A DNA stretch of 64,000 nucleotides from Ignavibacteria bacterium (GTDB lineage: Bacteria > Bacteroidota > Ignavibacteria > Ignavibacteriales > Ignavibacteriaceae): positions 62,001 to 126,000 of the forward strand of contig JAUYAB010000041.1 in the NCBI GenBank assembly GCA_030693705.1, written 5' to 3'. The notes below the pieces were generated by a model that was not told the origin of the DNA, searched no databases, and saw only the letters and a list, made by a program, of their open reading frames with translations. Of this stretch, positions 18,471-26,639 are shown in pieces. A program made the position numbers and the translations under genes. The stretch's first letter is position 1. Each line of letters starts with the position of its first letter.

Positions 18471-21188
18471 TTATTTTAAGAGAATAAGTTTTTTAACTGA
18501 AGAGAATCGTTCGGTTCTGATTTCGTAGAAATAGATTCCAGATGCAAAATGCACTGCATTCCATATTGCCAAATGATTTCCTGCTTCAAGTTTTTCATTA
18601 ACTAATGTTGCAACTCTTTCACCAAGCTGATTATAAATAGAAAGCGTTACTTTCGTTTCTTCGGGAATTGCAAAACTAATCGTAGTAGTTGGGTTAAACG
18701 GATTTGGATAATTTTGTTCCAGACTATATTTAGTCGGAGTTCCTATTTCAACTTCAACCTCTGGTGAGAATTTATAACTCCCGTCATTATCAATTTGTTT
18801 TAATCTATAGAGATATTTGCCGGAGATTACATTATTGTCAACAGAAGTATAATCTATTGCTGAATTGCTGTTTCCATTACCGTTCACAAAATCAATTTTC
18901 ACCCAAAGCCCATCCTCCACCTCCTTCCCAAAAGGAAGGGGAGTTTTAAAAGCCCCTTCCTTTGGAAGGGGTTTGGGGTAGGCTTTTCTTTCTATTTCAA
19001 ATCCATAGTTGTTCAGTTCAGTTGCAGTCTTCCATCTCAACAAAACTTTATCACCATCAACATTAGCGGTAAAGGATATTAATTCCACCGGCAAATATCC
19101 GTTTTCGGTATTCTGTCCATAAAGCCCTGTTCCGGTTCCGACTAAAAGTTCATCATAATAAAGAACGTTTATTTGCGTTCCGGCAGGATAAGTGTATCCT
19201 GTAGTCCAGGAAGATGCAGACTTTTGCATATAATAAATTTGGTTATCCACCGCTACGAAAATTGTATCAGCACCGTAAGAGCCTGCCCTGCCATATTTCA
19301 AAAATCCCGGAGATGAAGTTGGAAAACCGCTTGTTGTTAACGTTGTCCAAAGATTAGTTCCGGCAACAGCTTTATAATAAGCTATCGGGTGATTTGTAGT
19401 TGCGTCAGTTCCCACTGCAAAAATTGTGTCTCCGGAAACGAATAGATCCATTATTGTTGCTGTTATCGCATATCCAACCGCGGTATAAGAAAGATCAAAA
19501 TCATTTCTCACTGTCCATGCACTTCCGCTCCATTCGGCTCTGTAAACGCTTCGCGCTCTATCTGAAATTGCCACTGACGTATCATAATTAACACCAATGT
19601 ATGCAACCGGATTCGGACCTTCGTTTGAAAAAACAATATCATAAACATCGGCATCATTATATCCCGAAGCAGTTTTAAGCAACTGTTGGTTCCATGAAGA
19701 ACCGGCATTAGTAGAATAGAAAAATCCACCTTGAGAAGTGCCGTCTATAAAATAACCTGCTGTTACAAGGTTTTCATTTGTCGGACAAACCTCAATAGCC
19801 TCAACTCTAGCCATAGAGCCAAACAAATAAGGAGCATCTTCGGCTGAAAATATTCTAGTCCAACCTGTTCCGGAATTTGTAGTTTTATAAATTCTAACAT
19901 TTCCAACATAAGCAGTGTCGTCTTTATCATTATTCATTTCGGCAGAATAATAGGGTGAACCATCGAAAGTAGGAAACATTGCATTTGTCCATGTGGGTGA
20001 AGTTCTAAAATCGGAGACCTTTCTTACACCGGCTTTAGAAGCCAGCCAACCCCAAATTTTATTTGAAGCCATATCAAAATCATTTACTTGAACAGCTTCA
20101 ACGCCGTTATCAATTTCAAAAAGATTTGCACCGCCATCTTTTGAGGCTCCAATTCCTTGATCAGTAGTAACGTAAATAATCTGGTTGTTATTCGGATCAA
20201 CAAAAGCGGAACCATCATTTGGATGAGTTTCTGAACTTACATTACCAAAGTCAATCCAACTACTAAATCCTGTTGAAGTAGTAAATGTTGAGTAGGCTTT
20301 AGCGAAACAAACTTTGTAAGGTGATGTGGAACCTGCAAAAGAAAAATTAGGACCTGCGACACCACCAACTGAAATAGAACCGCCTAACCAATTTGTTCCA
20401 TCGTTAGTTGAATATTGGACGTATTTGTTTGAGTTGTCATCGCCGCCTAAAAATAAACTACCGTCGGGACCAATACCAAAGGCATCCCAGCTTGTCACAG
20501 AAGCGGATAATAACCCAAGCGTAAGAGCGCTAAAAAAACTGGTGCCACTCAAACCGTTATAATTAGCATTCGATTTATACATAGTTGGAGTTGCAGTTAA
20601 AGAAGTAATATAAACTTTACTGTTTGCGGAATTAATTTTTATGGAAGGACTTGTAAGAGTAGTTCCAAGCGCAATTGTTCCGCTTGAAACCAAATTACCG
20701 GAACCATCTATTTGAGCGTAATAAAAATTACTGTCTTTAATATAAAAAATATAATCGCCGTAAATAATAAAATCGGAAACAGGAGCCCCTTCAACTAAAG
20801 TAACCGTACTGCTGGAGGAAATGGTTTTATATAAGTTGTTGTTCAACGAGAAGAATAAATAGCCTGAAGTTTGATGCGCGTAGATTTTAGAAATGCCGCT
20901 TCCGTGACCGGCGGCGTCATCAAGACCCGGCATTACGGTAAATGTTCCAAAAGATTCTAAACCGGGAGTTGTAGTCACATCGGCATAGAAAACCGAGTTG
21001 GCGCTTTCCGTAGCAATATAAACGCGGCTTGTATTTACACCGGTTGAAACAACCGAGATGCCGTTTATTCTTCCTCCGTAAACATTGTTTACGCTTGGCG
21101 CAGATAATTGTCCAAAGAGATTCATATTAAAAAGAATAAATACTTCGATTAGTAGTAGGCTATTCAAGTGAATAAATAAATTTTTCAT
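18471..21188 (-). CDS. Secreted Asp-box (BNR) propeller protein with T9SS sorting tail
   Basis: The start at 21188 has an AAGGAAAG site just upstream and gives a signal peptide ending near NLFGQLSAP; the open frame to 21248 is rejected for that reason. The body has recurring Asp-box turns such as YSTNDGTNW, KTTNSGTGW and FYSTNAGSSW, typical of sialidase-like or Vps10-like beta-propellers. No sialidase active-site arginine set was recognised. A sandwich segment follows (LRWKTATELNNYGFEIER), then a type A T9SS tail with NYPNPFNPTTTI and KKLILLK. A 75-base palindromic repeat is inserted in frame between GFEIERKA and WVKIDF (18906-18980). Upstream is a promoter with a palindromic operator shared with the nearby LuxR-type regulator gene. 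Confidence 0.85.
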   Translation of the reverse strand: MKNLFIHLNSLLLIEVFILFNMNLFGQLSAPSVNNVYGGRINGISVVSTGVNTSRVYIATESANSVFYADVTTTPGLESFGTFTVMPGLDDAAGHGSGISKIYAHQTSGYLFFSLNNNLYKTISSSSTVTLVEGAPVSDFIIYGDYIFYIKDSNFYYAQIDGSGNLVSSGTIALGTTLTSPSIKINSANSKVYITSLTATPTMYKSNANYNGLSGTSFFSALTLGLLSASVTSWDAFGIGPDGSLFLGGDDNSNKYVQYSTNDGTNWLGGSISVGGVAGPNFSFAGSTSPYKVCFAKAYSTFTTSTGFSSWIDFGNVSSETHPNDGSAFVDPNNNQIIYVTTDQGIGASKDGGANLFEIDNGVEAVQVNDFDMASNKIWGWLASKAGVRKVSDFRTSPTWTNAMFPTFDGSPYYSAEMNNDKDDTAYVGNVRIYKTTNSGTGWTRIFSAEDAPYLFGSMARVEAIEVCPTNENLVTAGYFIDGTSQGGFFYSTNAGSSWNQQLLKTASGYNDADVYDIVFSNEGPNPVAYIGVNYDTSVAISDRARSVYRAEWSGSAWTVRNDFDLSYTAVGYAITATIMDLFVSGDTIFAVGTDATTNHPIAYYKAVAGTNLWTTLTTSGFPTSSPGFLKYGRAGSYGADTIFVAVDNQIYYMQKSASSWTTGYTYPAGTQINVLYYDELLVGTGTGLYGQNTENGYLPVELISFTANVDGDKVLLRWKTATELNNYGFEIERKAYPKPLPKEGAFKTPLPFGKEVEDGLWVKIDFVNGNGNSNSAIDYTSVDNNVISGKYLYRLKQIDNDGSYKFSPEVEVEIGTPTKYSLEQNYPNPFNPTTTISFAIPEETKVTLSIYNQLGERVATLVNEKLEAGNHLAIWNAVHFASGIYFYEIRTERFSSVKKLILLK
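18906..18980. repeat. Palindromic repeat inserted in frame inside the propeller gene
   Basis: A 75-base segment of different composition, with runs of C and G in an AT-rich gene. It contains CCCCTTCC-TTT-GGAAGGGG (18953-18971) and a second hairpin CCTTCC-CAAAA-GGAAGG (18923-18939). The two halves are near inverted copies around TTTTAAAA. On the coding strand it reads through as 25 proline- and lysine-rich residues starting YPKPLPKEG and ending EVEDGL. These interrupt the usual GFEIER-x(n)-WxKIxFVxGxGNS segment of such proteins. Its length is an exact multiple of three. Confidence 0.8.
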
Positions 21189-21214
21189 CTTCTTTCCTTT
21201 TTGTTTTTGCATTT

Positions 21215-21260
21215 GAAATCTACAACGAACGAAAAAGTTTGCTCTCACACGAAAGTGTTA
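21215..21260 (-). promoter_or_regulatory. Putative operator and promoter of the propeller gene (site 1)
   Basis: TCACAC-GAAA-GTGTTA at 21245-21260 is an imperfect palindrome lying 57 bases upstream of the start codon. On the minus strand, 23 bases after the palindrome, is TAGATTTC (21222-21215). It resembles the Bacteroidota -7 box TAnnTTTG. A further TCACA half-site lies at 21285-21289 within a TTGAGGTAGGTCACA block that is also found at site 2. The binder is inferred to be the nearby LuxR-type regulator. Confidence 0.5.
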
Positions 21261-21571
21261 AACTGTTTTGGGGATTGAGGTAGGTCACATGGGCGATAGA
21301 TAAATCGTTACACCGTTTATTCAACTCGCTTTATGTAGCGCTAATAAAAGATCATCTTAATCATAAACGTAATTGAAAGCTTTCTTGTTTTTAGACAGGT
21401 AAAGCAGATTCAGCCAAAGGCTGACAGGTAAGAAAAAGATTAAGATTACGATTAAGATATCAATTGTGGCTTTTCACAAGGTAATTTATTTTTACCATTG
21501 CCGCTATAACAGCATCAAGAAAATATATCATGTTCTAACCCAACAATCTCATTCCATCGATATGGTAGTGC
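21261..21571. other. Intergenic region without a supported gene
   Basis: It holds the TTGAGGTAGGTCACA block at 21275-21289 that belongs to site 1, and a small CAGCC-AAA-GGCTG hairpin at 21411-21423. A 65-codon plus-strand frame from 21466 has no ribosome-binding site and no protein-like composition. I see nothing else of note. Confidence 0.4.
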
Positions 21572-21655
21572 TTACTTTAACACTTCTTCCAACAAAACAA
21601 ACAGAACAAGCAAAAGACAGGAAATTATCAATATTTCAATCTTACGGTGTTTCAT
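21572..21655 (-). CDS. Candidate 27-residue membrane microprotein
   Basis: A short frame translating as MKHRKIEILIISC followed by LLLVLFVLLEEVLK. It has a positively charged N-terminus, one hydrophobic helix of about 15 residues and a short charged end, the usual build of single-span bacterial microproteins. TTAGGACT nine bases upstream of the ATG is a plausible ribosome-binding site. It lies downstream of the 43-codon frame on the same strand, and could share its promoter. There is no similarity that I recognise. Confidence 0.3.
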   Translation of the reverse strand: MKHRKIEILIISCLLLVLFVLLEEVLK

Positions 21656-21740
21656 GGTTTTAGTCCTAAATAATTAATTACCTGAATCATTTAAGCAGTT
21701 TCAAAAAAAACTTAATGACAAGTAGTTGAGAGAATTCTGT

Positions 21741-21872
21741 TTATGCGGTAGCCTTTGACGGTTTCATTTCTTGCATTTTAAGGTCATAAATGCGTGATAT
21801 CTTCAACCGCAATAATTCAAGTTCAATTTGTTTTAAAATCTGTTGTTTTATAATCTCTACTATTTCCGTCAT
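21741..21872 (-). CDS. Candidate 43-residue helical microprotein
   Basis: A 43-codon frame starting MTEIVEIIKQQILKQIELEL and ending KPSKATA. The first two thirds form an amphipathic helix with regularly spaced I/L residues, as in a short coiled coil. The ribosome-binding site is weak (GGA ten bases upstream). The main support is its promoter: a perfect TCACAC-GAAA-GTGTGA palindrome lies 59 bases upstream, the same geometry as at the propeller and regulator genes. No family is recognised. Confidence 0.4.
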   Translation of the reverse strand: MTEIVEIIKQQILKQIELELLRLKISRIYDLKMQEMKPSKATA

Positions 21873-21900
21873 GAAAATAATCCATTAAAATTTTGTAACA

Positions 21901-21946
21901 GAAAACTACGATGGATAAAAAAAATTGTTTTCACACGAAAGTGTGA
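21901..21946 (-). promoter_or_regulatory. Putative operator and promoter of the 43-residue frame (site 2)
   Basis: TCACAC-GAAA-GTGTGA at 21931-21946 is a perfect palindrome with a four-base spacer. Exactly 23 bases after it on the minus strand is TAGTTTTC (21908-21901), in the same register as the TAGATTTC of site 1. Upstream, TTGAGATAAGTCACA (21959-21973) repeats the accessory block of site 1. Confidence 0.5.
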
Positions 21947-22004
21947 ATTTGTTTCCGGTTGAGATAAGTCACAAGGGGGGAAAGGAGAATAGAAACATAA
22001 AAAT

Positions 22005-22637
22005 TTACTTGTTCTTCAAATATTTTAAAACCGCCTCGGTAGAAGAGCGTACTTGCAATTTTTCATAGATGTTTCTTAAATGGCTTCGCACAGTTTCAAC
22101 GCCGATAAAGAGTGAAGCCGCAATCTCTTTATACCGCTTTCCTTTTGCAAGATGTTCTAATATTTCCCATTCTCTTTCCGTAAGCGCGGCTTTCACTTCA
22201 TTTTTTTTTGGAACGTTTGCAAAGGATTTTACTACCATTCTCGCAATTTGCATTGACATGGGTGAACCTCCTTCAAAAGCTTCTTTTATTGCCGCAAGGA
22301 GTTTTTCTTTTGTCGTTCGTTTTAATAAATAGCCGATAGCGCCGCTCGCCAAAGCTTCAAAAACTTTTTCGCTGTCTTCATACATTGTTAACATAACAAT
22401 TTGTGAATGCTTGAGCTGCGGTTTTAATTTTTTAATGCATTCAATTCCCGATTCATCCGGCAGATTAATATCCATCAAAATAACATCTGGGTTTAAATCC
22501 GGCAGGGTATTTAGGGCTATGGTAGAGTTGGCGCAAGTTCCAACACAGGCGTACTCATCGGTTGAGTTCAGCAATAACTCCAAACTCTGAGAAACTTCAA
22601 GATTATCTTCCACAATTGCAACAGTAATTTTGCTCAT
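22005..22637 (-). CDS. NarL/LuxR-family response regulator
   Basis: The 210-residue protein has a receiver domain with VEDNLEVSQ, DVILMDINLPDESG (phospho-aspartate near 56), VMLTMYEDSE and the LLKRT lysine. A LuxR-type helix-turn-helix follows: LTEREWEILEHLAKGKRYKEIA, then VETVRSHLRNIYEKL. It lies 73 bases downstream of the propeller histidine kinase on the same strand, so they form a two-component pair. A TCACAC-AAAC-GTGTGA palindrome 56 bases upstream of its start suggests autoregulation. The same palindrome precedes the T9SS propeller gene. Confidence 0.95.
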   Translation of the reverse strand: MSKITVAIVEDNLEVSQSLELLLNSTDEYACVGTCANSTIALNTLPDLNPDVILMDINLPDESGIECIKKLKPQLKHSQIVMLTMYEDSEKVFEALASGAIGYLLKRTTKEKLLAAIKEAFEGGSPMSMQIARMVVKSFANVPKKNEVKAALTEREWEILEHLAKGKRYKEIAASLFIGVETVRSHLRNIYEKLQVRSSTEAVLKYLKNK

Positions 22638-22661
22638 AATATTAAACCGGTAAATGTTACT

Positions 22662-22708
22662 ATAAAGTAAGTTTTATAACGGATTGTTCCTCTCACACAA
22701 ACGTGTGA
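22662..22708 (-). promoter_or_regulatory. Putative operator and promoter of the LuxR-type regulator (site 3)
   Basis: TCACAC-AAAC-GTGTGA at 22693-22708 is a perfect palindrome between the regulator start codon and the kinase stop codon. TACTTTAT (22669-22662) lies 24 bases after it, close to the register of the TAGnTTTC boxes at sites 1 and 2. The accessory TTGAG..GTCACA block is absent here, where the kinase coding region begins. Confidence 0.45.
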
Positions 22709-22710
22709 AT

Positions 22711-25700
22711 TTATTTTAACGGAAGCTCGATGTTAATTTTTGTTCCGTTCAATTTGTTGTTGGAGATTTCAAAATTTCCGCTAAAATCTTCAATTCGTTT
22801 TTTCATATTCTTCAAACCGTTACTAAATTGATCAACGCATGGCACATCAATTCCTTTCCCGTTGTCTTCAAGTTGAACAGTAAAAACGGAATTTGCGATT
22901 AGAATTTTCAGTTGAACGGTATCAGCGCCGGAATGTTTTACGATATTATTTACGGCTTCTTTTATAACGAGGAACAAATTGTGTCTTAATTCCGCATGGA
23001 TAAAATGTACGGGAAGCGGATCAGGAATATCAATCACAAATTCAATTTCAGTTGATGACAAATATTCATCAATATATTGAGCAATATAAAAAATAGTTTT
23101 CTCAAGCGTATCGTTTTTGGGATTAACCGCCCAAACAATTTCATCCATACTTGAAGCTACATTTCTGCTTGCTTCGGAAATTGTGTCCAATTCTTTTTTC
23201 AGTTGATCTGGTTCATTTGCCTTTCTTTTTGCCAGGTCGCTCATCAGCGAAATTTTTGTTAAACTTGCTCCAAGTTCATCGTGCATATCTTTAGAGATTC
23301 GCATCCTTTCTCTTTCTAAAGCGGTTTCTGCTTCAAGTATTTTTACTTCCCGTTTATACTTTCTTTTAAAATAAAAGAGAAGATAAAATGTTATAAACCC
23401 AACAACAGCAACTGCGGCAAGAATTTGAAACCACAGCGTCTGCCAAAAATAGGGACGGATAGTAAAACCAATAACCGCCGCTTTCTTACTTTCCGTTCCG
23501 TCGGGAGTAATGGCAACTACTTTTAATGTATAACTACCTTGAGGCAGGTGAGTGAAAAAAGCTTGACGCCTCGTTCCGGCAAAAGCCCAGTGTTTATCTA
23601 TTCCGGCAAGAATGTATTTGAACTTAAGATTTTTCCCGTTGAGATAAGATATTCCGCCGTAATTGATTTGCACAGATTCGGTATTCGGCGGAAGATTTTC
23701 CAAAGCAGCTTTTGAACTTTCTTTATAATTGATAAAAACATCATCTATGTAAACGCTTGGTGTTTCCACATTAGTTAAGAAAAGTTCCGGATCGATTATT
23801 ACAACACCGTCATTTGAAGGAGCGTAAATTTTCCCTGAACGCGAGATGCAGCCTGCGTTATCAGCAACCGCGTTGAACTCTTCGTCGATCATTCCTTCAT
23901 TTCTGCCGAACAGATCAAAGACGAGTTTTTCTTTTTTCCCTTCGGCAACAGTATTAAAATTTTTTCTATCAATTGAAAAAATACCTCGATCCGAAGTAAT
24001 CCAAAAGTGTCCTTTCCCATCGTACAAAAGCTTTTTAATGGTATTGGAATAAAGTCCGTTCCGCTCATTAAAATTAAAAATAACATTGTTTTTTATTCTA
24101 CTGATTCCCGAAACGCTTGTGCCGATCCAGATAACACCATCCTCATCTTCGGTAATGGAATTAACAATATTATTTGCCAAACCATTTTTATCCGAAATTG
24201 TTTTTAAGACCAAGCCGCTGCTGTTTAGAACCGCAATTCCCCCGCCGGAGGTACCAACCCAAAAATTATTTTGATGGTCTTTGCAGATACATGCGATAAA
24301 ATCGCTCGGCAGTCCTTTGGATTTATCAATAAACTTTGTCTTCCCATTTTTTAATAAAACCACTCCGGCGCCGTTAGTTCCTATCCAAAGTGTTCCGTCA
24401 TCGGTAAATTTTAAAGAGCGGATAAAATTTACTTTCAACAATTTACGGTCGGCAGCGGGGATTATTTTATCATCAACAATTTTTAAAATACCGTGTGGCA
24501 GTGTTCCAAAAAATATTTCTCCATTTGCATTCGCTGCCCATGAATGAACGGTCAAGTCCGCAAAGTTTGATTTTATAGGAGTAAGCTTATTCTTTTGTTC
24601 ATCATACTTTGCAATTCCATCGCTTGTCCCGATCCACAAAACATCATCGGGAGCCTGGAAAACTGTACGGGCTTTTTTATGCGGCAAACCTTGTTTTACT
24701 GAGAGGACTTTAATTTTGTTTTGTTTTAAAAGAGAAAGACCTTCGGTCAAGCTGCAAATCCACACGCCAAATTTGGTCGGAAGCACCTGTGAAATATCAT
24801 TTGAGTTTAACAGGTTCTCTGTGCTAAGATGAAAAAAAGTTTTTCCGTTGTAAATGTAAATGCCGTAGTTAGAAGTTGAAAACCACAAATTCCCTTCATG
24901 GTCTTCAATAATATGATTTATCGTTTTACCTTTTAAAGGAAGGAAAGCATTCTTTTCTTCAAACGATTTCCCATTAAATATTACAACTCCTCTATGAGTT
25001 GCGGCGAGAATTTCCCCTTTGGAAGTTTGAAAGATATGTTCAATAGCGGTGTTTAGCTGATCGCCCAACCGTTTAAATTTTTTAATTTCATTTCCCTCAA
25101 TGAGATTTATTCCTTCATCATACGTGCCGATCCAAATTCTTTCCTGTTTATCGATGAGAAGCGAATGAATATCATCGCTGCTTAATCCGTTTTTTTTGTT
25201 GATCGTTTTTAGGAACAATTTTGTGAAGGATTTATTTTCTTCAATAATATTTAAACCGCCTCCAAACGTACCGACGTACATTCTTCCGTTTTTAGCTTCG
25301 GCAAAAAAACTTGGGTGATTTAGAGAAAGTCCTTGTTCTTCCGATATTCGTTTAAAATTATCATGTTCCATAACCAGCAACCCTGCGCCGCCGTTAGTAA
25401 ACCAGATTCTTCCACGGTGATCTTTAAATAGATCGGCGGCAATGTTCGCTTTTATTTCCGGAGTGTTAGCGGCGTTAAATACCTTGAATTCGGAGCCGTC
25501 AAATCTTGCCAGCCCGTTGCTTGATCCGATCCAGAAGAAACCGTCATCGCCTTTAACCAAGCCGTAGAGCGTGTTAGACGGCAAACCATCGTACTTCGTC
25601 CAAACTTGAAGAGAATATTCGGAGCGAATATCTTTTACGGAGAAATCAAATCTGAATTGTCCGTTTAGCGGGCATGCGAGATTAAGAATTATAATTAAAG

Positions 25701-25722
25701 CGTAAACTATTTTTATCTTCAT
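22711..25722 (-). CDS. Two-component regulator propeller sensor histidine kinase
   Basis: The 1003-residue protein starts with a signal-like hydrophobic helix. It continues with a dozen or so propeller repeats of about 40 residues carrying W-I-G-T or W-F-S/T turns, for example LWIGTSDGIAKYD and LWIGTNGAGVVLL. A Y_Y_Y domain follows (FKYILAGIDKHWAF, LPQGSYTLKVVA), then a transmembrane helix near residue 770. HisKA_3 has RMRISKDMHDELGASLTKIS with the histidine next to DELG, and the HATPase has IKEAVNNIVKHSGA and LEDNGKGID. This layout is typical of polysaccharide-sensing regulators in Bacteroidota, where the periplasmic propellers bind a glycan breakdown product. Here the receiver is a separate LuxR-type protein and not an AraC-type fusion. 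Confidence 0.93.
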   Translation of the reverse strand: MKIKIVYALIIILNLACPLNGQFRFDFSVKDIRSEYSLQVWTKYDGLPSNTLYGLVKGDDGFFWIGSSNGLARFDGSEFKVFNAANTPEIKANIAADLFKDHRGRIWFTNGGAGLLVMEHDNFKRISEEQGLSLNHPSFFAEAKNGRMYVGTFGGGLNIIEENKSFTKLFLKTINKKNGLSSDDIHSLLIDKQERIWIGTYDEGINLIEGNEIKKFKRLGDQLNTAIEHIFQTSKGEILAATHRGVVIFNGKSFEEKNAFLPLKGKTINHIIEDHEGNLWFSTSNYGIYIYNGKTFFHLSTENLLNSNDISQVLPTKFGVWICSLTEGLSLLKQNKIKVLSVKQGLPHKKARTVFQAPDDVLWIGTSDGIAKYDEQKNKLTPIKSNFADLTVHSWAANANGEIFFGTLPHGILKIVDDKIIPAADRKLLKVNFIRSLKFTDDGTLWIGTNGAGVVLLKNGKTKFIDKSKGLPSDFIACICKDHQNNFWVGTSGGGIAVLNSSGLVLKTISDKNGLANNIVNSITEDEDGVIWIGTSVSGISRIKNNVIFNFNERNGLYSNTIKKLLYDGKGHFWITSDRGIFSIDRKNFNTVAEGKKEKLVFDLFGRNEGMIDEEFNAVADNAGCISRSGKIYAPSNDGVVIIDPELFLTNVETPSVYIDDVFINYKESSKAALENLPPNTESVQINYGGISYLNGKNLKFKYILAGIDKHWAFAGTRRQAFFTHLPQGSYTLKVVAITPDGTESKKAAVIGFTIRPYFWQTLWFQILAAVAVVGFITFYLLFYFKRKYKREVKILEAETALERERMRISKDMHDELGASLTKISLMSDLAKRKANEPDQLKKELDTISEASRNVASSMDEIVWAVNPKNDTLEKTIFYIAQYIDEYLSSTEIEFVIDIPDPLPVHFIHAELRHNLFLVIKEAVNNIVKHSGADTVQLKILIANSVFTVQLEDNGKGIDVPCVDQFSNGLKNMKKRIEDFSGNFEISNNKLNGTKINIELPLK

Positions 25723-25779
25723 TACCGGGGTGTATGATTAAAAAATCTGAATAGAAGTTTATTATCAACGTTCAAAAGA

Positions 25780-25957
25780 AAATTTACTCAAGTTGACCGC
25801 TCATAAAATATAAAGAATTAAAACCGTTGAAACGGTTAACAATTTGGGCTTTTGTTTTATTAACACCTCGATTAATCGAGGTGTTAATGAAACGACATAA
25901 AACATTTTTAACCGTTTTAACGGTTTATCAAATAATGCGGTCAACTAGAGTAAATTT
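25780..25957. mobile_element. MITE-like element with 21-bp terminal inverted repeats
   Basis: Terminal arms at 25780-25800 and 25937-25957 read AAATTTACTCwAGTTGACCG plus a final C and differ at one base. Inside are three further palindromes: AACCGTT-GA-AACGGTT (25822-25837), a perfect 30-base palindrome centred on ATTAAT (25859-25888), and AACCGTT-TT-AACGGTT (25910-25925). The element is 178 bases long, non-coding, and fills most of the 332-base gap between the propeller kinase and the thioredoxin-like gene. No target-site duplication was confirmed. Confidence 0.6.
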
Positions 25958-26054
25958 AACAAAAATTTTCTTTTTTAGAACAAAGAACATTTCTGAAAAA
26001 TGAACCAAAATGATTTTTAAACTGTTTATCTTATAACAAATAAAAAAGGAGAAT

Positions 26055-26315
26055 ATGAAATTAGAATTGTTTTATGGGATAACCTGTCCGCATTGCAAAG
26101 TTTTTAAAAGATTATTGAAAGACTTGCTTCCGCAATACGGAAATAAATTTGAATTGAAAGAAACATTGGTTAGTTCACCGTTAGGCTGGTTGAAAAGTTT
26201 CAAACTCGGCATTCATGCAGTGCCGGTTCTGTTACTAAACGATGAAATAATATTTAGAAGTTTACCTACAAAAGAAGAACTTATTAATAAACTAAACGAA
26301 AGGATCAGAACATGA
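26055..26315 (+). CDS. Thioredoxin/glutaredoxin-like thiol protein
   Basis: The 86-residue protein has a single thioredoxin fold. The active site TCPHCKVF is at residues 9-16 after the first strand, and the cis-proline segment HAVPVLLLNDEII lies at about 55-67. A C-terminal helix follows (TKEELINKLNERI). CPHC is the DsbA-type dipeptide, suggesting a redox role, but there is no signal peptide, so it is cytoplasmic unless the next gene tethers it. The start has a good AAAGGAG site. It overlaps the next gene by four bases. Confidence 0.8.
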   Translation: MKLELFYGITCPHCKVFKRLLKDLLPQYGNKFELKETLVSSPLGWLKSFKLGIHAVPVLLLNDEIIFRSLPTKEELINKLNERIRT

Positions 26316-26521
26316 ATAAAAAACTTCGCTGCCCGATGGGCGTTCCCGGCGGAATAATTGCCGCTGTAGTTGGATTGGTGGGAATGGTAATTAGCTTCAA
26401 CAACGCTAATTGGCTCTCATTTGCATTTGCAGGCGCATTATTTCTAATCGGCGGACCAATGGCAAGAGTTACCATGATGGTACATTCTGCACTCGACCAG
26501 ATTGAGGAATTGAAGAAGTAA
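26312..26521 (+). CDS. Small two-span membrane protein
   Basis: The 69-residue protein has a short cysteine-containing N-terminus (KKLRCPMGVPGG) and two hydrophobic helices (IIAAVVGLVGMVISF and WLSFAFAGALFLIGGPMA). It ends in a charged helix (HSALDQIEELKK). I do not recognise a family. The ATGA overlap with the CPHC protein means the two are translated together, so it may anchor or act with that thiol protein. A terminator follows 66 bases downstream. Confidence 0.6.
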   Translation: MNKKLRCPMGVPGGIIAAVVGLVGMVISFNNANWLSFAFAGALFLIGGPMARVTMMVHSALDQIEELKK

Positions 26522-26586
26522 GTCGGCATGGATCAGTCCACAGTCTGCAGTAAGCAGTTTGCAGATGAAGATGATTTGAAAAAAAA

Positions 26587-26624
26587 CTCCGGTGTTTTGA
26601 AAACGCCGGAGGTTTCGTTTTTCT
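26587..26624 (+). terminator. Rho-independent terminator of the thioredoxin-like operon
   Basis: Stem arms CTCCGGTGTTT (26587-26597) and AAACGCCGGAG (26601-26611) form 11 pairs including one G-T, with a three-base loop. A T-rich tract follows (GTTTCGTTTTTCT). Confidence 0.8.
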
Positions 26625-26639
26625 AAAATGTTTCCCCTT

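Noticed and set aside
21466-21663. 65-codon plus-strand frame as a gene
   Set aside because: No ribosome-binding site and low-complexity composition; the more plausible small frames in this gap are on the minus strand.
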